From NCBI RefSeq assembly GCF_004006295.1, contig NZ_CP026095.1, forward strand, positions 2,962,001 to 3,026,000: a stretch of DNA of 64,000 nt, written 5' to 3'. This document shows positions 38,737 through 47,257 of this stretch, piece after piece. Made by a program: the position numbers and the translations under genes. Each line of letters begins with the position of its first letter. Position 1 is the stretch's first letter. Under the pieces are notes generated by a model. That model was not told where the DNA came from and did no database searches. It saw only the letters and a list, made by a program, of their open reading frames with translations. This stretch comes from Peribacillus asahii. Its GTDB lineage: Bacteria; Bacillota; Bacilli; Bacillales; DSM-1321.

Positions 38737-38762
38737 ATCAACAGTATCCTATAACAAAGCCT
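38737..38762. repeat. Second copy of the ATCAACAGTAT/AACAAAGCC repeat half
   Basis: ATCAACAGTATCCTATAACAAAGCCT here differs at only a few positions from 37004-37029. The partner left arm seen at 36974 is missing, so this copy is partial. Confidence 0.5.
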
Positions 38763-38765
38763 AAC

Positions 38766-38799
38766 AAAAAAAGAATCTAGACAAACATCAGCTAGATTC
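38766..38799 (-). terminator. Terminator of the DUF4870 gene
   Basis: GAATCTAG and CTAGATTC pair around an 11-base loop, followed on the minus strand by TTTTTTTG. Confidence 0.85.
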
Positions 38800-38811
38800 C
38801 TTTTTCATGAC

Positions 38812-39129
38812 TTATAAAATTCGAAAAATAAGTGGAATTCGATACTCGACTCCTTCATAGGCTCGTATCGCCGCAATGATTGTAAACACAAACGCCGCAA
38901 CCCCTAAAATAGGCAGAATCAATACGCCAATTCCAACAAAAACAAGAAGTGCTCCAATTATTCCATAAATCGTGTAGGAGATAAGAAAATTAAAATACTC
39001 TCGGCCATGATAATCAATATACGGTGAATCTTTTTTTACTAACCAAATAATGAGCGGTCCAAGAAGCGGAAAAAATAAACTAATAACATAAATAAGAACA
39101 GCAAATACTTTTTCATCTTGCGTAACCAT
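38812..39129 (-). CDS. DUF4870 small membrane protein
   Basis: This 105-residue protein has three predicted transmembrane segments and the family features FPLLGPLIIWLVKKDSPYID and HGREYFNFLISYTIYG. DUF4870 proteins are Tic20-like in topology and have no established function. AGGAGG precedes the ATG. It is divergent from uppP, with ~210 bp between the two starts. Confidence 0.8.
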   Translation of the reverse strand: MVTQDEKVFAVLIYVISLFFPLLGPLIIWLVKKDSPYIDYHGREYFNFLISYTIYGIIGALLVFVGIGVLILPILGVAAFVFTIIAAIRAYEGVEYRIPLIFRIL

Positions 39130-39338
39130 TTGTCATTCCTCCTCTCTCATTCCATACTATATCTATTTATACGCATAAACATAGAAACGGTTTCATTTTT
39201 CATCATTTTATACAGAGTTTTTTAACATATGCACTAGAAATTCCGAATATATCGCTTAATGCTGCACATCTTTGGACATAGACTTGCATACAGATAATTA
39301 GTGTTTGTCCTTACTACTTTTACCTGAGGTGAATTCAA

Positions 39339-40121
39339 TTGTTAAATGAATTTCAAGCATTCATTCTCGGCATCATTCAAGGGTTGACTGAATTTTTACC
39401 GATTTCCAGCACAGGACATTTATATTTAGGGCGGCACCTATTTCATTTAGATGAAGCAGGCATTTTCTTAGATACGATGCTTCATATTGGTACATTGCTT
39501 GCTCTACTTGTTGTCTATAAGCAAGAAATCATTTCCATCATCAAAAAGCCATTTTCAAAAATGACTGTGTTACTCATTGCTGGAACGATTCCTGCAGTAT
39601 TTGCTGGTGTCTTACTTGGAGATTGGTTTGATTCACTTTCGAAGTCAGGTGTGACCATCGGCTGGGAGTTTCTTGCTACTGGTCTCATTCTATGGTTCGC
39701 AGATGCAAGAAAGGGTGGCACGAAAACATTAGAGCAAATTTCCGTAAAAGATGCGTTCATAATCGGTACGTTTCAGGCAGCTGCCATCATGCCTGCCCTC
39801 TCTCGATCAGGCTTAACAATTGCAGCTGGATTGTTGTGTAAACTCGACCGCTCCACCGCTGCTTATTTCTCCTTTTTACTGTCGATTCCAGCAATCGCTG
39901 GCGGCATTGTGTTTCAAATGAAGCCTATTTTCACTGGAGAAGTGGAGCGGCTTTCGTTTATGGCTCTTTTTATCGGTACGTTAACTTCAGCAGTCTTTGG
40001 GTATATAGCTGTTGTTTGGATGATTGATTTCTTAAAAAAACAATCGTTAAAGTGGTTTGCCGTATATGTTTGGATTCTTGGAATCCTCATTTTATCCCTC
40101 CAATTTACCGGAAAATTTTGA
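39339..40121 (+). CDS. uppP: Undecaprenyl-diphosphatase UppP (BacA)
   Basis: This 260-residue polytopic membrane phosphatase recycles the C55 lipid carrier for wall synthesis and contributes to bacitracin tolerance. Signature motifs are GIIQGLTEFLPISSTGHL (~residue 11) and ALSRSGLTIAAGLL (~150). It starts with TTG, preceded by GAGGTGA. The stretch after it (40122-40412) contains the structured leader of the next gene. Confidence 0.95.
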   Translation: MLNEFQAFILGIIQGLTEFLPISSTGHLYLGRHLFHLDEAGIFLDTMLHIGTLLALLVVYKQEIISIIKKPFSKMTVLLIAGTIPAVFAGVLLGDWFDSLSKSGVTIGWEFLATGLILWFADARKGGTKTLEQISVKDAFIIGTFQAAAIMPALSRSGLTIAAGLLCKLDRSTAAYFSFLLSIPAIAGGIVFQMKPIFTGEVERLSFMALFIGTLTSAVFGYIAVVWMIDFLKKQSLKWFAVYVWILGILILSLQFTGKF

Positions 40122-40235
40122 ATAAAAACGCATGATTAAAACAATCGTTTGCATAAAATAAAAATAACAAAATTTAGTCGAAAAAATAGGCAAAATTACT
40201 ATATCCAAATGCATTTTTTTTTAGTATTATAGCAA

Positions 40236-40406
40236 GGTAGAGCATATTATATTTCTGACAATAAAAATAGGGAAGGCAAATGGTGCGCCACCGGTTTCCC
40301 GGTTCTAGTGGGTTCGATTCCCACCCCGAAATTTTTTGATGAACGACTTAAAAAATTTCGAGGGTGGGCGGCAGCTACGCTATAGAACTGCCCTCAAAGC
40401 GGAGGG
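40236..40406 (+). ncRNA. Structured tRNA-like leader of a GNAT gene (candidate cis-regulatory RNA)
   Basis: The elements seen are a D-loop-like GGTAGAGCA; a hairpin ACCGG-TTTC-CCGGT (40290-40303); a canonical T-arm GTGGG-TTCGATT-CCCAC (40308-40324); then a long stem in which CCCACCC+CGAAATTTTTT (40320-40337) pairs with AAAAAATTTCG+GGGTGGG (40350-40368). The T-arm and the long stem share CCCAC and exclude each other. Next GGCAG (40370) can pair with CTGCC (40388), while overlapping CCCTC (40391) can instead pair with GAGGG (40402-40406), the ribosome site of the downstream gene. No tRNA acceptor stem closes. Confidence 0.55.
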
Positions 40407-40412
40407 ATGGAA

Positions 40413-40967
40413 ATGTTAAAGAAAAGAGAGTTTGTTGATTGTTCGTCTCTTTATGATTTAATGTCGCATCCAGATGTCTTCCCTTTCGTACGCCAAAAAG
40501 TAGATTCTTATGAAGAGTACGTTTTTGTTACAAAGCAAACGATTGAAGCTGAAGAAGCTGGTGAACTAATTTCAAGAACAATTTTAGATGAATGGGATAA
40601 TCCGATCGGCTGCATCTCCCTATATGATGTGGAAAATAGTGCAGGATTTCTCGGTACATGGTTAGGTAAACCATTCCATGGAAAAGGCTATAATACCCTT
40701 GCAAAAGAGGCTTTCTTTAAAGAAATCTTTTTTGAACTTGGTATAGAGACCGTATTTATGCGCATTCGCAAAAAAAATATTCGCTCTTTAAAGGCAGCTG
40801 AGAAACTCCCTTATGCGATAAAAGTAAACGAAACAAGAAAAGCATTATATGAACAAATTAACCAAAATGAAGATTTATTCGATCTTTTCGAAATTCCAAA
40901 AGATTTATACACGCTGCATATCCTTCGACAAAATGATGACAATGATCAACATCTTATGGAGGCATAG
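40413..40967 (+). CDS. GNAT-family N-acetyltransferase
   Basis: This ~184-residue GNAT-fold protein has WDNPIGCISLYDV (beta strand 4 region, ~57) and the acetyl-CoA-binding stretch WLGKPFHGKGYNTLAKEAFF (~80), followed by RIRKKNIRSLKAAEKLPY. The substrate (small molecule or protein) is unknown. ATG at 40413 sits six bases after GGAGGG; an in-frame ATG at 40407 directly abuts that site. Its ribosome site can be sequestered by the leader at 40236-40406. A terminator follows. Confidence 0.8.
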   Translation: MLKKREFVDCSSLYDLMSHPDVFPFVRQKVDSYEEYVFVTKQTIEAEEAGELISRTILDEWDNPIGCISLYDVENSAGFLGTWLGKPFHGKGYNTLAKEAFFKEIFFELGIETVFMRIRKKNIRSLKAAEKLPYAIKVNETRKALYEQINQNEDLFDLFEIPKDLYTLHILRQNDDNDQHLMEA

Positions 40968-40973
40968 TGCACT

Positions 40974-41008
40974 TAAATCCCTTTACCATTTGTGTAAAGG
41001 GATTTATT
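40974..41008 (+). terminator. GNAT gene terminator
   Basis: AAATCCCTTTAC and GTAAAGGGATTT form a 12-bp stem with a seven-base loop followed by ATTTATT. Confidence 0.85.
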
Positions 41009-41127
41009 TATTGACTGAAAAGTTAATCTTTTCTGATTATTACTCTATTCATCATAATGATATTTTCGTATAATAAACACATCACTTGAACATTTTTCCA
41101 AAAAAATCGAAAGGATTTGTTTCAATT

Positions 41128-41523
41128 ATGATGAAAAAAGGATTTCTTTTTATCATTCAACTGATAGTGCTTATTACCATTTGTAAAATTGGTTACTTAT
41201 GCACAGATTTCTTCCATTTACCCATTCCTGGAAACGTTATTGGGATACTCTTATTATTTATCCTGCTTCAAACAAATGTCATAAAGCTGGAATGGGTGGA
41301 TTTCACAGCTAGCTTCTTTGTCAAGCATCTCGCTTTTTTCTTTATCCCGATTGCCGTTAGCTTAATGACATTAGGTGCTTTATTCTTCCGCTATGGATGG
41401 GCTTTAGCACTTGTTCTGGGCATCAGTCTAATCGTTGGTTTTATCGTCTCTGCATTAACCGTACAAAAGCTTGCACAGAAAGGAGAAGTCAAACAGCATG
41501 GAAACGTTCATCACCATCTATAG
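41128..41523 (+). CDS. cidA: CidA/LrgA-family holin-like protein
   Basis: This ~131-residue protein has four membrane helices, the family motif LPIPGNVIGILLLFILL (~residue 32) and HLAFFFIPIAVSLM (~75). CidA/LrgA proteins act with CidB/LrgB partners in programmed lysis or pyruvate uptake. I used ATG at 41128; AAAGGA lies 12 bases upstream, and a TTG at 41086 would add 14 unusual residues. The 3' end overlaps cidB. Confidence 0.87.
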   Translation: MMKKGFLFIIQLIVLITICKIGYLCTDFFHLPIPGNVIGILLLFILLQTNVIKLEWVDFTASFFVKHLAFFFIPIAVSLMTLGALFFRYGWALALVLGISLIVGFIVSALTVQKLAQKGEVKQHGNVHHHL

Positions 41524-42181
41524 CATCAGCATCACCATTATTGCGTACATATTAGCAAAGAAAATATATATGAAATATCCATCACCTCTGACAACACCTG
41601 TTTTTTTATGTACGGTTGCTATCATATCAACCTTACTTATCAGCAACTTACATTTCGAAGACTATGTAGTAGCGAAAGACATCATCACATATTTTCTCGG
41701 ACCCGCAACAGTCGCTTTAGCTGTACCACTTTATAAAAATCGTGCGATTGTCGCAAAATATGCCATTCCAGCGATTAGTGGCATTATTCTTGGCTTGGCC
41801 GTCACTTTATGTATCGCCATCACCATTGCTAAACTTTTCTCTTTCGGTTTAAACCTGATTCAAGCACTCGCTGTAAAATCAGTTACGGTCCCAATTGCCG
41901 TTGAGATTATGTCGTTATATGAAGGGGACGCAAATTTAGCGGCCGCCTTTGTACTTATAACAGGCATTCTTGGTACAATGATTGCTCCTTGGATTATGGA
42001 TAAGTGCCATATCACAATGCCTTTTGCTCGCGGGATTGCATACGGAACAATTGCCCACGGTCTTGGTACTGCTCACGCTGCCCAAGAAAGTGAATTCACC
42101 GGAGCAGTAGCTGGAGTCGCGATGGCAATTGCTGGTATTATAATCGCTCTCTGTTTCCCTGTGTTTTATTCTTTTTTATAA
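41498..42181 (+). CDS. cidB: CidB/LrgB-family membrane protein
   Basis: This 227-residue polytopic membrane protein has the family segments FLGPATVALAVPLYKN (~64), KSVTVPIAVEIM (~125) and GIAYGTIAHGLGTAHAAQ (~185). It is paired with and overlapping the CidA-like gene, as in B. subtilis ywbH-ywbG. The start METFITIY at 41498 is preceded by AAAGGAG. The stop codon lies inside a palindromic-repeat relic (42177-42200). No LytR-type regulator is adjacent. Confidence 0.88.
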   Translation: METFITIYSISITIIAYILAKKIYMKYPSPLTTPVFLCTVAIISTLLISNLHFEDYVVAKDIITYFLGPATVALAVPLYKNRAIVAKYAIPAISGIILGLAVTLCIAITIAKLFSFGLNLIQALAVKSVTVPIAVEIMSLYEGDANLAAAFVLITGILGTMIAPWIMDKCHITMPFARGIAYGTIAHGLGTAHAAQESEFTGAVAGVAMAIAGIIIALCFPVFYSFL

Positions 42182-42200
42182 AGTGAAACTTGTATCAGTG
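42177..42200. repeat. Half copy of a Bacillus palindromic intergenic repeat
   Basis: TATAAAGTGAAACTTGTATCAGTG is nearly identical to 22386-22409 and continues GGGGGC. It overlaps the cidB stop codon. Confidence 0.6.
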
Positions 42201-42227
42201 GGGGCTTTAAGCGTAGGATACACATCA

Positions 42228-42276
42228 CCTATACAAACAGGTTCGAACCTCAGTGAGCCGAACCTGTTTGTATAGG
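42228..42276. repeat. Perfect 18-bp inverted repeat
   Basis: CCTATACAAACAGGTTCG (42228-42245) is exactly complementary to CGAACCTGTTTGTATAGG (42259-42276), with a 13-base loop. There is no T tract, so a classical terminator is doubtful. The core CGAACCTCAGTG..CCGAACCTGTT recurs at 49913-49937. The remaining gap to 42607 shows no gene. Confidence 0.75.
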
Positions 42277-42607
42277 AAATTACGTCATACCAGCATTTAA
42301 AAGGCTATTTTGTCTGTTATAAATTTCTTTGAATACGTTTTTGACTACGATTGATAAAAAATACGTTATCGGAGGCAAGGGGATACAGACCTTAAAATTT
42401 TTTAGTTCTAATCATATCATTATTCATGTTATTGTAAGTGCTGAATATTACCAATAAAAGTAATTCCAACATTGAGCAGAGTTCCCTTATTTTCGAAATT
42501 AAATTACAATTGATAACTTTAATAATCCTCTTTATTATCTTTTAAACTTAAGTAGATAAGATTAGAGCCCCGTGTCCGGGGGGCGAAATAACAGTCAAAG
42601 TATTGAT

Positions 42608-42697
42608 TTAATAAGGTTTTACAAGTTCAATATGACAACCACGGGGTGTTGATACGACTACATTCAAATTTTTTACGGTTAAAAGAGGAGAAGCCAT
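42608..42697 (-). pseudogene. nikD: N-terminal fragment of a NikD/OppD-type ATPase gene
   Basis: Nine bases after the nikC stop, AAGGGAAG precedes an ATG opening MASPLLTVKNLNVVVSTPRG, the standard first 20 residues of NikD/DppD/OppD ABC ATPases (next expected: a Walker A region). The sequence then departs (CHIELVKPY) and stops after 29 codons. The missing gene normally follows nikC. A C-terminal piece of such an ATPase lies at 48274-48450 on the opposite strand. Confidence 0.8.
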
Positions 42698-42705
42698 CTT
42701 CCCTT

Positions 42706-43536
42706 CTATTCCTTTTTTAGGTCTAGAGCATCCCTTAAGGCCTCCCCAAACAAGTTAAAAGCAATCACAACGATGAAGATCATCATCCCCGGGTACAGCA
42801 TCAATGAAGGATTATTTCTAAAAAATGGCTTACTATCATTAATCATCATTCCCCATTCTGCCTCCGGCGGCTGTATGCCCAGGCCTAGAAAGGATAGGCC
42901 AGAAATAGATAAAATAACTCCCCCTATGTCCATAAAGACTAATACAATAACTTGAGAGATAATGGTAGGTAAAATATGTTTAATGACAATAATGAGCCTT
43001 GGTGTCCCGCATATTTTAGCTGCTAAGACAAAGTTTTGCTTCTTTACACTAAGAACCATCCCTCGAATAACACGAGCATAAAAAACCCATTGAACGAGCA
43101 CCATGGCCAAAATCAAATTACTAAGACTCGTTCCTAGGACTCCAATTAAAGCTAAGGATAGAAGAAAGCTTGGGAATGCCATGAGAGTATCACATAGTCT
43201 CATGAAGAAATAATCAACCTTACCGCCTCTAAAACCCGCATAAATACCAAGCGGGATACTTATCATCATCGTTAATCCCATGACAAGGAATGCTGTTCCC
43301 AATGAGATTTGTGTTCCATAGATTAATCGAGACAATATACATCTCCCTAAATGATCAGTACCTAATGGAAACTGGGAGGAAGGTCCTTGCAGTTTCTGCG
43401 TAATATCAATCAAGTTCGGATCATTAGGAGCAAAAAAAGGAGCAAAAAGAGCCAATACCATCATGAATAAAATAATCATGCTGCTAATCATCATGAGCTT
43501 ATGTAATAACAGCTTTCGTTTCACGTCTTGTAACAC
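42706..43536 (-). CDS. nikC: Nickel/cobalt/opine-metal ABC transporter permease (NikC/CntC-like)
   Basis: This 276-residue binding-protein-dependent permease of the dipeptide/nickel family has an N-terminal helix, the OppC_N region (LFAPFFAPNDPNLIDITQKL, FPLGTDHLGRCILSRLIYG) and the EAA loop with SGLSFLGLGIQPPEAEWG. I used GTG at 43536, eight bases after AAGGGGAG; an earlier in-frame start overlaps nikB. It follows nikB by 2 bp. Specificity is inferred from the riboswitch and the CntE-like neighbour. Confidence 0.88.
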   Translation of the reverse strand: MLQDVKRKLLLHKLMMISSMIILFMMVLALFAPFFAPNDPNLIDITQKLQGPSSQFPLGTDHLGRCILSRLIYGTQISLGTAFLVMGLTMMISIPLGIYAGFRGGKVDYFFMRLCDTLMAFPSFLLSLALIGVLGTSLSNLILAMVLVQWVFYARVIRGMVLSVKKQNFVLAAKICGTPRLIIVIKHILPTIISQVIVLVFMDIGGVILSISGLSFLGLGIQPPEAEWGMMINDSKPFFRNNPSLMLYPGMMIFIVVIAFNLFGEALRDALDLKKE

Positions 43537-43538
43537 TC

Positions 43539-44477
43539 TTATTTCTCCCCTTCCCATCGTATACGGGGATCCAGGAAAGAATACATAATATCCACAAGAA
43601 GATTACAGACCACAAAAATCACGCTCATAAATAATACACACCCCTGAATCATTGGATAATCTTGATTTAGAATAGATGTGACAAATAATTGTCCCATGCC
43701 AGGCCAAGCAAAAATTGTTTCAACAATTACCGCTCCGCCTAGCATGTTCCCTAAACTCATCCCAAGTCCAGTTATCACAGGCAATAAGGACTTTTTTAAA
43801 ACATGCCTGCTAACGATTAACCTTTGACGCAAGCCTCTTGCTCTAGCATACATAACAAATGGCTCATTCAAGTTTTCCAGCATACTAGCCCGAAGCAATC
43901 GCATATACGTACCTATATAACCAAAAGCAAGCGTTAAGGAGGGAAGCACTAGATGAGCCAAAGTTCCCCTCCCCAATACAGGAAATAAATCTAATTTCAC
44001 AGATAATAAATAGATCAAAAGAAATCCAAACCAAAAGGAAGGCATAGAGACACTTACAAAGGCAACTATTCTACTAAACTGATCAACAAATTTCCCCTTG
44101 TAAATAGCCGAAATTATTCCTATAGGTAGACTAATAACAACAATAAAGATAAGCGAAGCACCTGTTAATTGAATCGTTGGAAATAAATGCAACAATATCT
44201 CGTCCCATACAGCATTTTTGGATACATAGGACATTCCTAAATCCAATTGCAACACTTTCCCCAACCATTCTAAATACTGGATATATAATGGCTCATTTAA
44301 TCCAAGCTCAACTCGAAGGGCTGTTACGGCCTCATCCGTAGGTGGAATATTAGACATCCTTAAGTAGGCTACTGCTGGATCTCCAGGAATTAAATAAATC
44401 AGGATAAAAGTGATGAATGAGATTCCTAATACTATTGGAATTAAACTTGTGAGACGCTTAACAATAAACCAACCCAT
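43539..44477 (-). CDS. nikB: Nickel/cobalt/opine-metal ABC transporter permease (NikB/CntB-like)
   Basis: This 312-residue permease has the N-terminal helix and the typical IPGDPAVAYLRMSNIPP, ELGLNEPLYIQYLEWLGKVL and C-terminal FAWPGMGQLFVTSILNQDYPM stretches of NikB/DppB proteins, with about six membrane segments. AAGGAG precedes the ATG. It is the second gene of the cobalamin-riboswitch-controlled operon nikABC. Confidence 0.9.
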   Translation of the reverse strand: MGWFIVKRLTSLIPIVLGISFITFILIYLIPGDPAVAYLRMSNIPPTDEAVTALRVELGLNEPLYIQYLEWLGKVLQLDLGMSYVSKNAVWDEILLHLFPTIQLTGASLIFIVVISLPIGIISAIYKGKFVDQFSRIVAFVSVSMPSFWFGFLLIYLLSVKLDLFPVLGRGTLAHLVLPSLTLAFGYIGTYMRLLRASMLENLNEPFVMYARARGLRQRLIVSRHVLKKSLLPVITGLGMSLGNMLGGAVIVETIFAWPGMGQLFVTSILNQDYPMIQGCVLFMSVIFVVCNLLVDIMYSFLDPRIRWEGEK

Positions 44478-44513
44478 GTAGTACTCCTTAAGTTGTTTTT
44501 AATTATACTCAAT

Positions 44514-46145
44514 TTATTTAACATCAATTGAAGTTAAAGGCACCTCAACTTCTTGAGGTAAAAAATCTACCCCGCTAATATTTTTATGATACACGGCTAC
44601 ATTAGACTGATAAGATATTGGTAAGTAAACAGCTTGTTCATGCAAGGTCGTTAAAATATCTGTATATAACATTTTTCTCTCTTTTTCGTCTGTAGTTAAT
44701 AATACTTTCTTAATTTTTTGATCTAGTTCCTTCTTTTTAGGTAACCCTAGTAAAGCAGTGTAATCTGGACTTCCATTTTCCGAATCTGTCGTAATAGCAG
44801 CTAAATAAGAATGCGGGTCAAACGGTACAGCCCATGTTGATGTAAATAATAAATCATACTTACCTTCAAATGCGGTTGTCCAAAAAGTATTTGTTTCCTG
44901 ACTAATCAATTTAATATCTATCCCTAGTTTTCTAAAATCACCTTGAACAAATTCTGCGATTGACTTTTGAATGTTGTCTGTACTATTAAATAGAAGTTCC
45001 AGTTGCAACTCTTTTCCGTCTTTTTCTCTAAATGGTTTCCCTTCTACCTTTTTCCATCCAGCCTCATCCAATAACTGTTCTGCTTTTGCGGCATCATATT
45101 CATAAGGATCTACATTAATCTTTGTGTAATCCAAAACAGGTGGAAATAAAGTATCAGCCTTTTCTTCCATACCATAAAAAATATTATCGATAACAGCCTG
45201 TTTATTAAAAGCATGGTTGAGAGCTAACCGAACTTTACGATCTTTAGTAGCTTCGTTATTTGTGTTAAAAAGCAGCGTTCTTGTAGCTGTAGGTTCTGAC
45301 AATTTGGTTTCATATTTTCCAGAATTCTTCAAGAATTGGAATGAATCTTGGCTGATGACGCCGTTACCAAAAATAAAATCAAGTTCCTTTTTCTCAAAAG
45401 CTAATACTCTAGACTCGCCGTCCGTAATAACTTTAACAACTACCTTATCTACTTTAGGTTTAGTATCCCAATACTGTTCGTTTCTTTCGAATACAGCAAA
45501 CTCATTTTTCTTATATTCGGTCAATACCCATGGACCAGTACCAATCGGCGACTTGAGTCCGTCCTTAAATGTATTTTGACTGTCAGGAAAAGCAGCTTCG
45601 CCCACAAATCTCAAAGGTCTGACATAAGTTAGTTCTTGAAGAGTCGGATAATACGAGTTATTTAAAGTAAGTTTAAATGTATATTCATCGACTACTTCTG
45701 TACTTTTAATTTGATTAATTAATTCCACCCATTCATGTTGTTTACGATTATCTAAAACCGTATCAAAGTTTTTCTTAACGATTTCAGCATTAAATGGCGA
45801 ACCATCAGAAAATTGAACATCTTTTCTCAAATGGAATACATATTCTTTTCCATCTTTCGATATATCCCAGCTCTCTGCTAACCAAGGCTGAATTTCTCCA
45901 CCTTCACCGTAATAAACAAGAGGTTCGTATACCATAGCCTGGGAAAAAAATTCATTTGGAAAATAAGTATGTGGATTTAAGTCACCAATATCTCCCGGCC
46001 AAGAAAAAGTAACAACTTTTGTTTTTTCTTTATCTGACGCATTTTCTTGATCTTTTGTTGTGTTGCTGCAACCAGCAACAAAGATTGTGAACATTACTAG
46101 TAGTCCAACAAATGAACGAAATAAATTAGATCTTTTTAAAAGCAT
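44514..46145 (-). CDS. nikA: Metal/metallophore-binding lipoprotein (NikA/CntA-like)
   Basis: This 543-residue extracytoplasmic solute-binding protein (SBP_bac_5) has a lipoprotein signal peptide with lipobox VAGC (~residue 26). Core segments GDIGDLNPHTYFPNEFFSQA and MVYEPLVYYGEGGEIQPWLA match the nickel/opine-binding subgroup (NikA, S. aureus CntA). A cobalamin riboswitch and terminator lie immediately upstream, pointing to cobalt or a cobalt chelate as ligand. Nickel, zinc or peptides remain possible. Confidence 0.88.
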   Translation of the reverse strand: MLLKRSNLFRSFVGLLVMFTIFVAGCSNTTKDQENASDKEKTKVVTFSWPGDIGDLNPHTYFPNEFFSQAMVYEPLVYYGEGGEIQPWLAESWDISKDGKEYVFHLRKDVQFSDGSPFNAEIVKKNFDTVLDNRKQHEWVELINQIKSTEVVDEYTFKLTLNNSYYPTLQELTYVRPLRFVGEAAFPDSQNTFKDGLKSPIGTGPWVLTEYKKNEFAVFERNEQYWDTKPKVDKVVVKVITDGESRVLAFEKKELDFIFGNGVISQDSFQFLKNSGKYETKLSEPTATRTLLFNTNNEATKDRKVRLALNHAFNKQAVIDNIFYGMEEKADTLFPPVLDYTKINVDPYEYDAAKAEQLLDEAGWKKVEGKPFREKDGKELQLELLFNSTDNIQKSIAEFVQGDFRKLGIDIKLISQETNTFWTTAFEGKYDLLFTSTWAVPFDPHSYLAAITTDSENGSPDYTALLGLPKKKELDQKIKKVLLTTDEKERKMLYTDILTTLHEQAVYLPISYQSNVAVYHKNISGVDFLPQEVEVPLTSIDVK

Positions 46146-46197
46146 ATTTTCTCACCTTCAATTACAAATTTTAATTATTCGATAAAATATAAACTAC

Positions 46198-46240
46198 AAA
46201 AAAAGCATTCCTAACCAGAATTTATCAGGTCAGAAATGCC
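46198..46240 (-). terminator. Terminator of the nikABC cobalamin riboswitch
   Basis: On the minus strand GCATTTCTGACC pairs with GGTTAGGAATGC around an 11-base loop, then TTTTTTT. It ends ~50 bp before the nikA start and should form when the aptamer is ligand-bound. Confidence 0.88.
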
Positions 46241-46312
46241 TATAGCTTCAGAACAAGTTCGTCTTCATAGCACTCTAATACCTCCCTATCTCCCGTAGGT
46301 TTAACAGCATTT

Positions 46313-46485
46313 CTAGAACGGGCAGGTCTTCTGACTTAGGTTCATCATCTCTATGCGCCTTCCCGGATATTATCCAGTGGCTCTTATACATAGGACTCCC
46401 CTTTACAGCGGCGGGACCGTGCCGGATTTTGCACCGGCTTCCCATTTAAGTATTCGCAATTAAACGAATACACCCATTCCAATAC
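46313..46485 (-). promoter_or_regulatory. Cobalamin riboswitch upstream of nikABC
   Basis: Minus-strand sequence has the B12-aptamer core: GGGAAGCCGGTGCAAAATCC, GGCACGGTCCCGCCGCTGTA, GCCACTGG (B12 box), GGGAAGGCGCATAGAGATGA and the closing AAGTCAGAAGACCTGCCC. Cobalamin should trigger the terminator at 46198-46240 and repress uptake when B12 is plentiful. Confidence 0.96.
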
Positions 46486-46947
46486 CATATGAAATTTTTC
46501 TTTATCTTCATAATGAAATATAAAGCTTATCTAGCTTGAACATGATTAAGTGAAAATCATTTGTAAACTATTATATTTTATTAGTTTCAACCTTAAGTAA
46601 TTTTTGATAAATTCAGCCACTAACCCTATCTATAAACGAAATACAGTAAATAAGAAAGAAATTACACATGTTCTCTCAAAATGGAAATATTCACTTCATG
46701 GAAATGAAATCAAAAAAAGTTTACCTATCACAAATTATATTCGTTATTGCAAATTTATGCTATATCAAATTATGATCCTGATGTTTTTTGGAATGAAACA
46801 TAATACATAAGAACTGTTAGTAGCATTACAGTGATAATAGATAAAAAAAGGCAACTTCACCTAAAGGCGAAATTTGCCCAAAATCAAAAAGAATCCATCC
46901 ATCACCTTGTTCGAATTAGCTTCTTTAAAGGAGACTGGAATGCGAAC

Positions 46948-47113
46948 TTAGTTAATCACATTCAAAACTTCTTGCTTGTAACGCTCCCTCAAGATCTTAG
47001 CGATATCGACCATTCTCTTAAGAGCAGCAAATGTTTCATCTATTTTTCTTGTTTTAAGACCGCAATCAGGATTACCCACAGAATAACTAGTAAGAAACTT
47101 TTGATTACACTAG
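46948..47113 (-). pseudogene. metE: C-terminal remnant of cobalamin-independent methionine synthase (MetE)
   Basis: On the minus strand a frame reads VGNPDCGLKTRKIDETFAAL, then KRMVDIAKILRERY, ending ~50 codons later at 46948. The NPDCGLKTR zinc-Cys motif and the following helix are diagnostic of the MetE C-terminus. Upstream the frame meets a TAG (about 47114) and no further metE sequence is visible. It sits between two cobalamin riboswitches; metE is a common B12-riboswitch target. The rest of 46486-47257 contains no gene I can support. Confidence 0.78.
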
Positions 47114-47257
47114 ATATTTTAGTCAGTTTTTTCAGAAGTAATGTCTAGATCGCCAAGCTATAGCGCGGTAAGTGGAAATATTGGTGTTAAAGGAACAACT
47201 AGAAAACCTTGACACATATGTGAAGTGTGATATAGCACTCCATAATCGAATATTATG

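Noticed and set aside
40236..40330. A complete tRNA gene
   Set aside because: T-arm, variable-arm-like hairpin and D-loop-like bases are present, but no acceptor stem or proper anticodon arm closes; listed as a tRNA-like leader only.
42228..42276. Intrinsic terminator for cidAB
   Set aside because: The stem is perfect, but neither strand has a T tract after it, and the core is a repeat found again at 49913.
46831..47148. 105-codon plus-strand frame between the two cobalamin riboswitches
   Set aside because: The opposite strand carries a clear MetE C-terminal motif with proper reading frame, so this frame is a shadow of a metE remnant.
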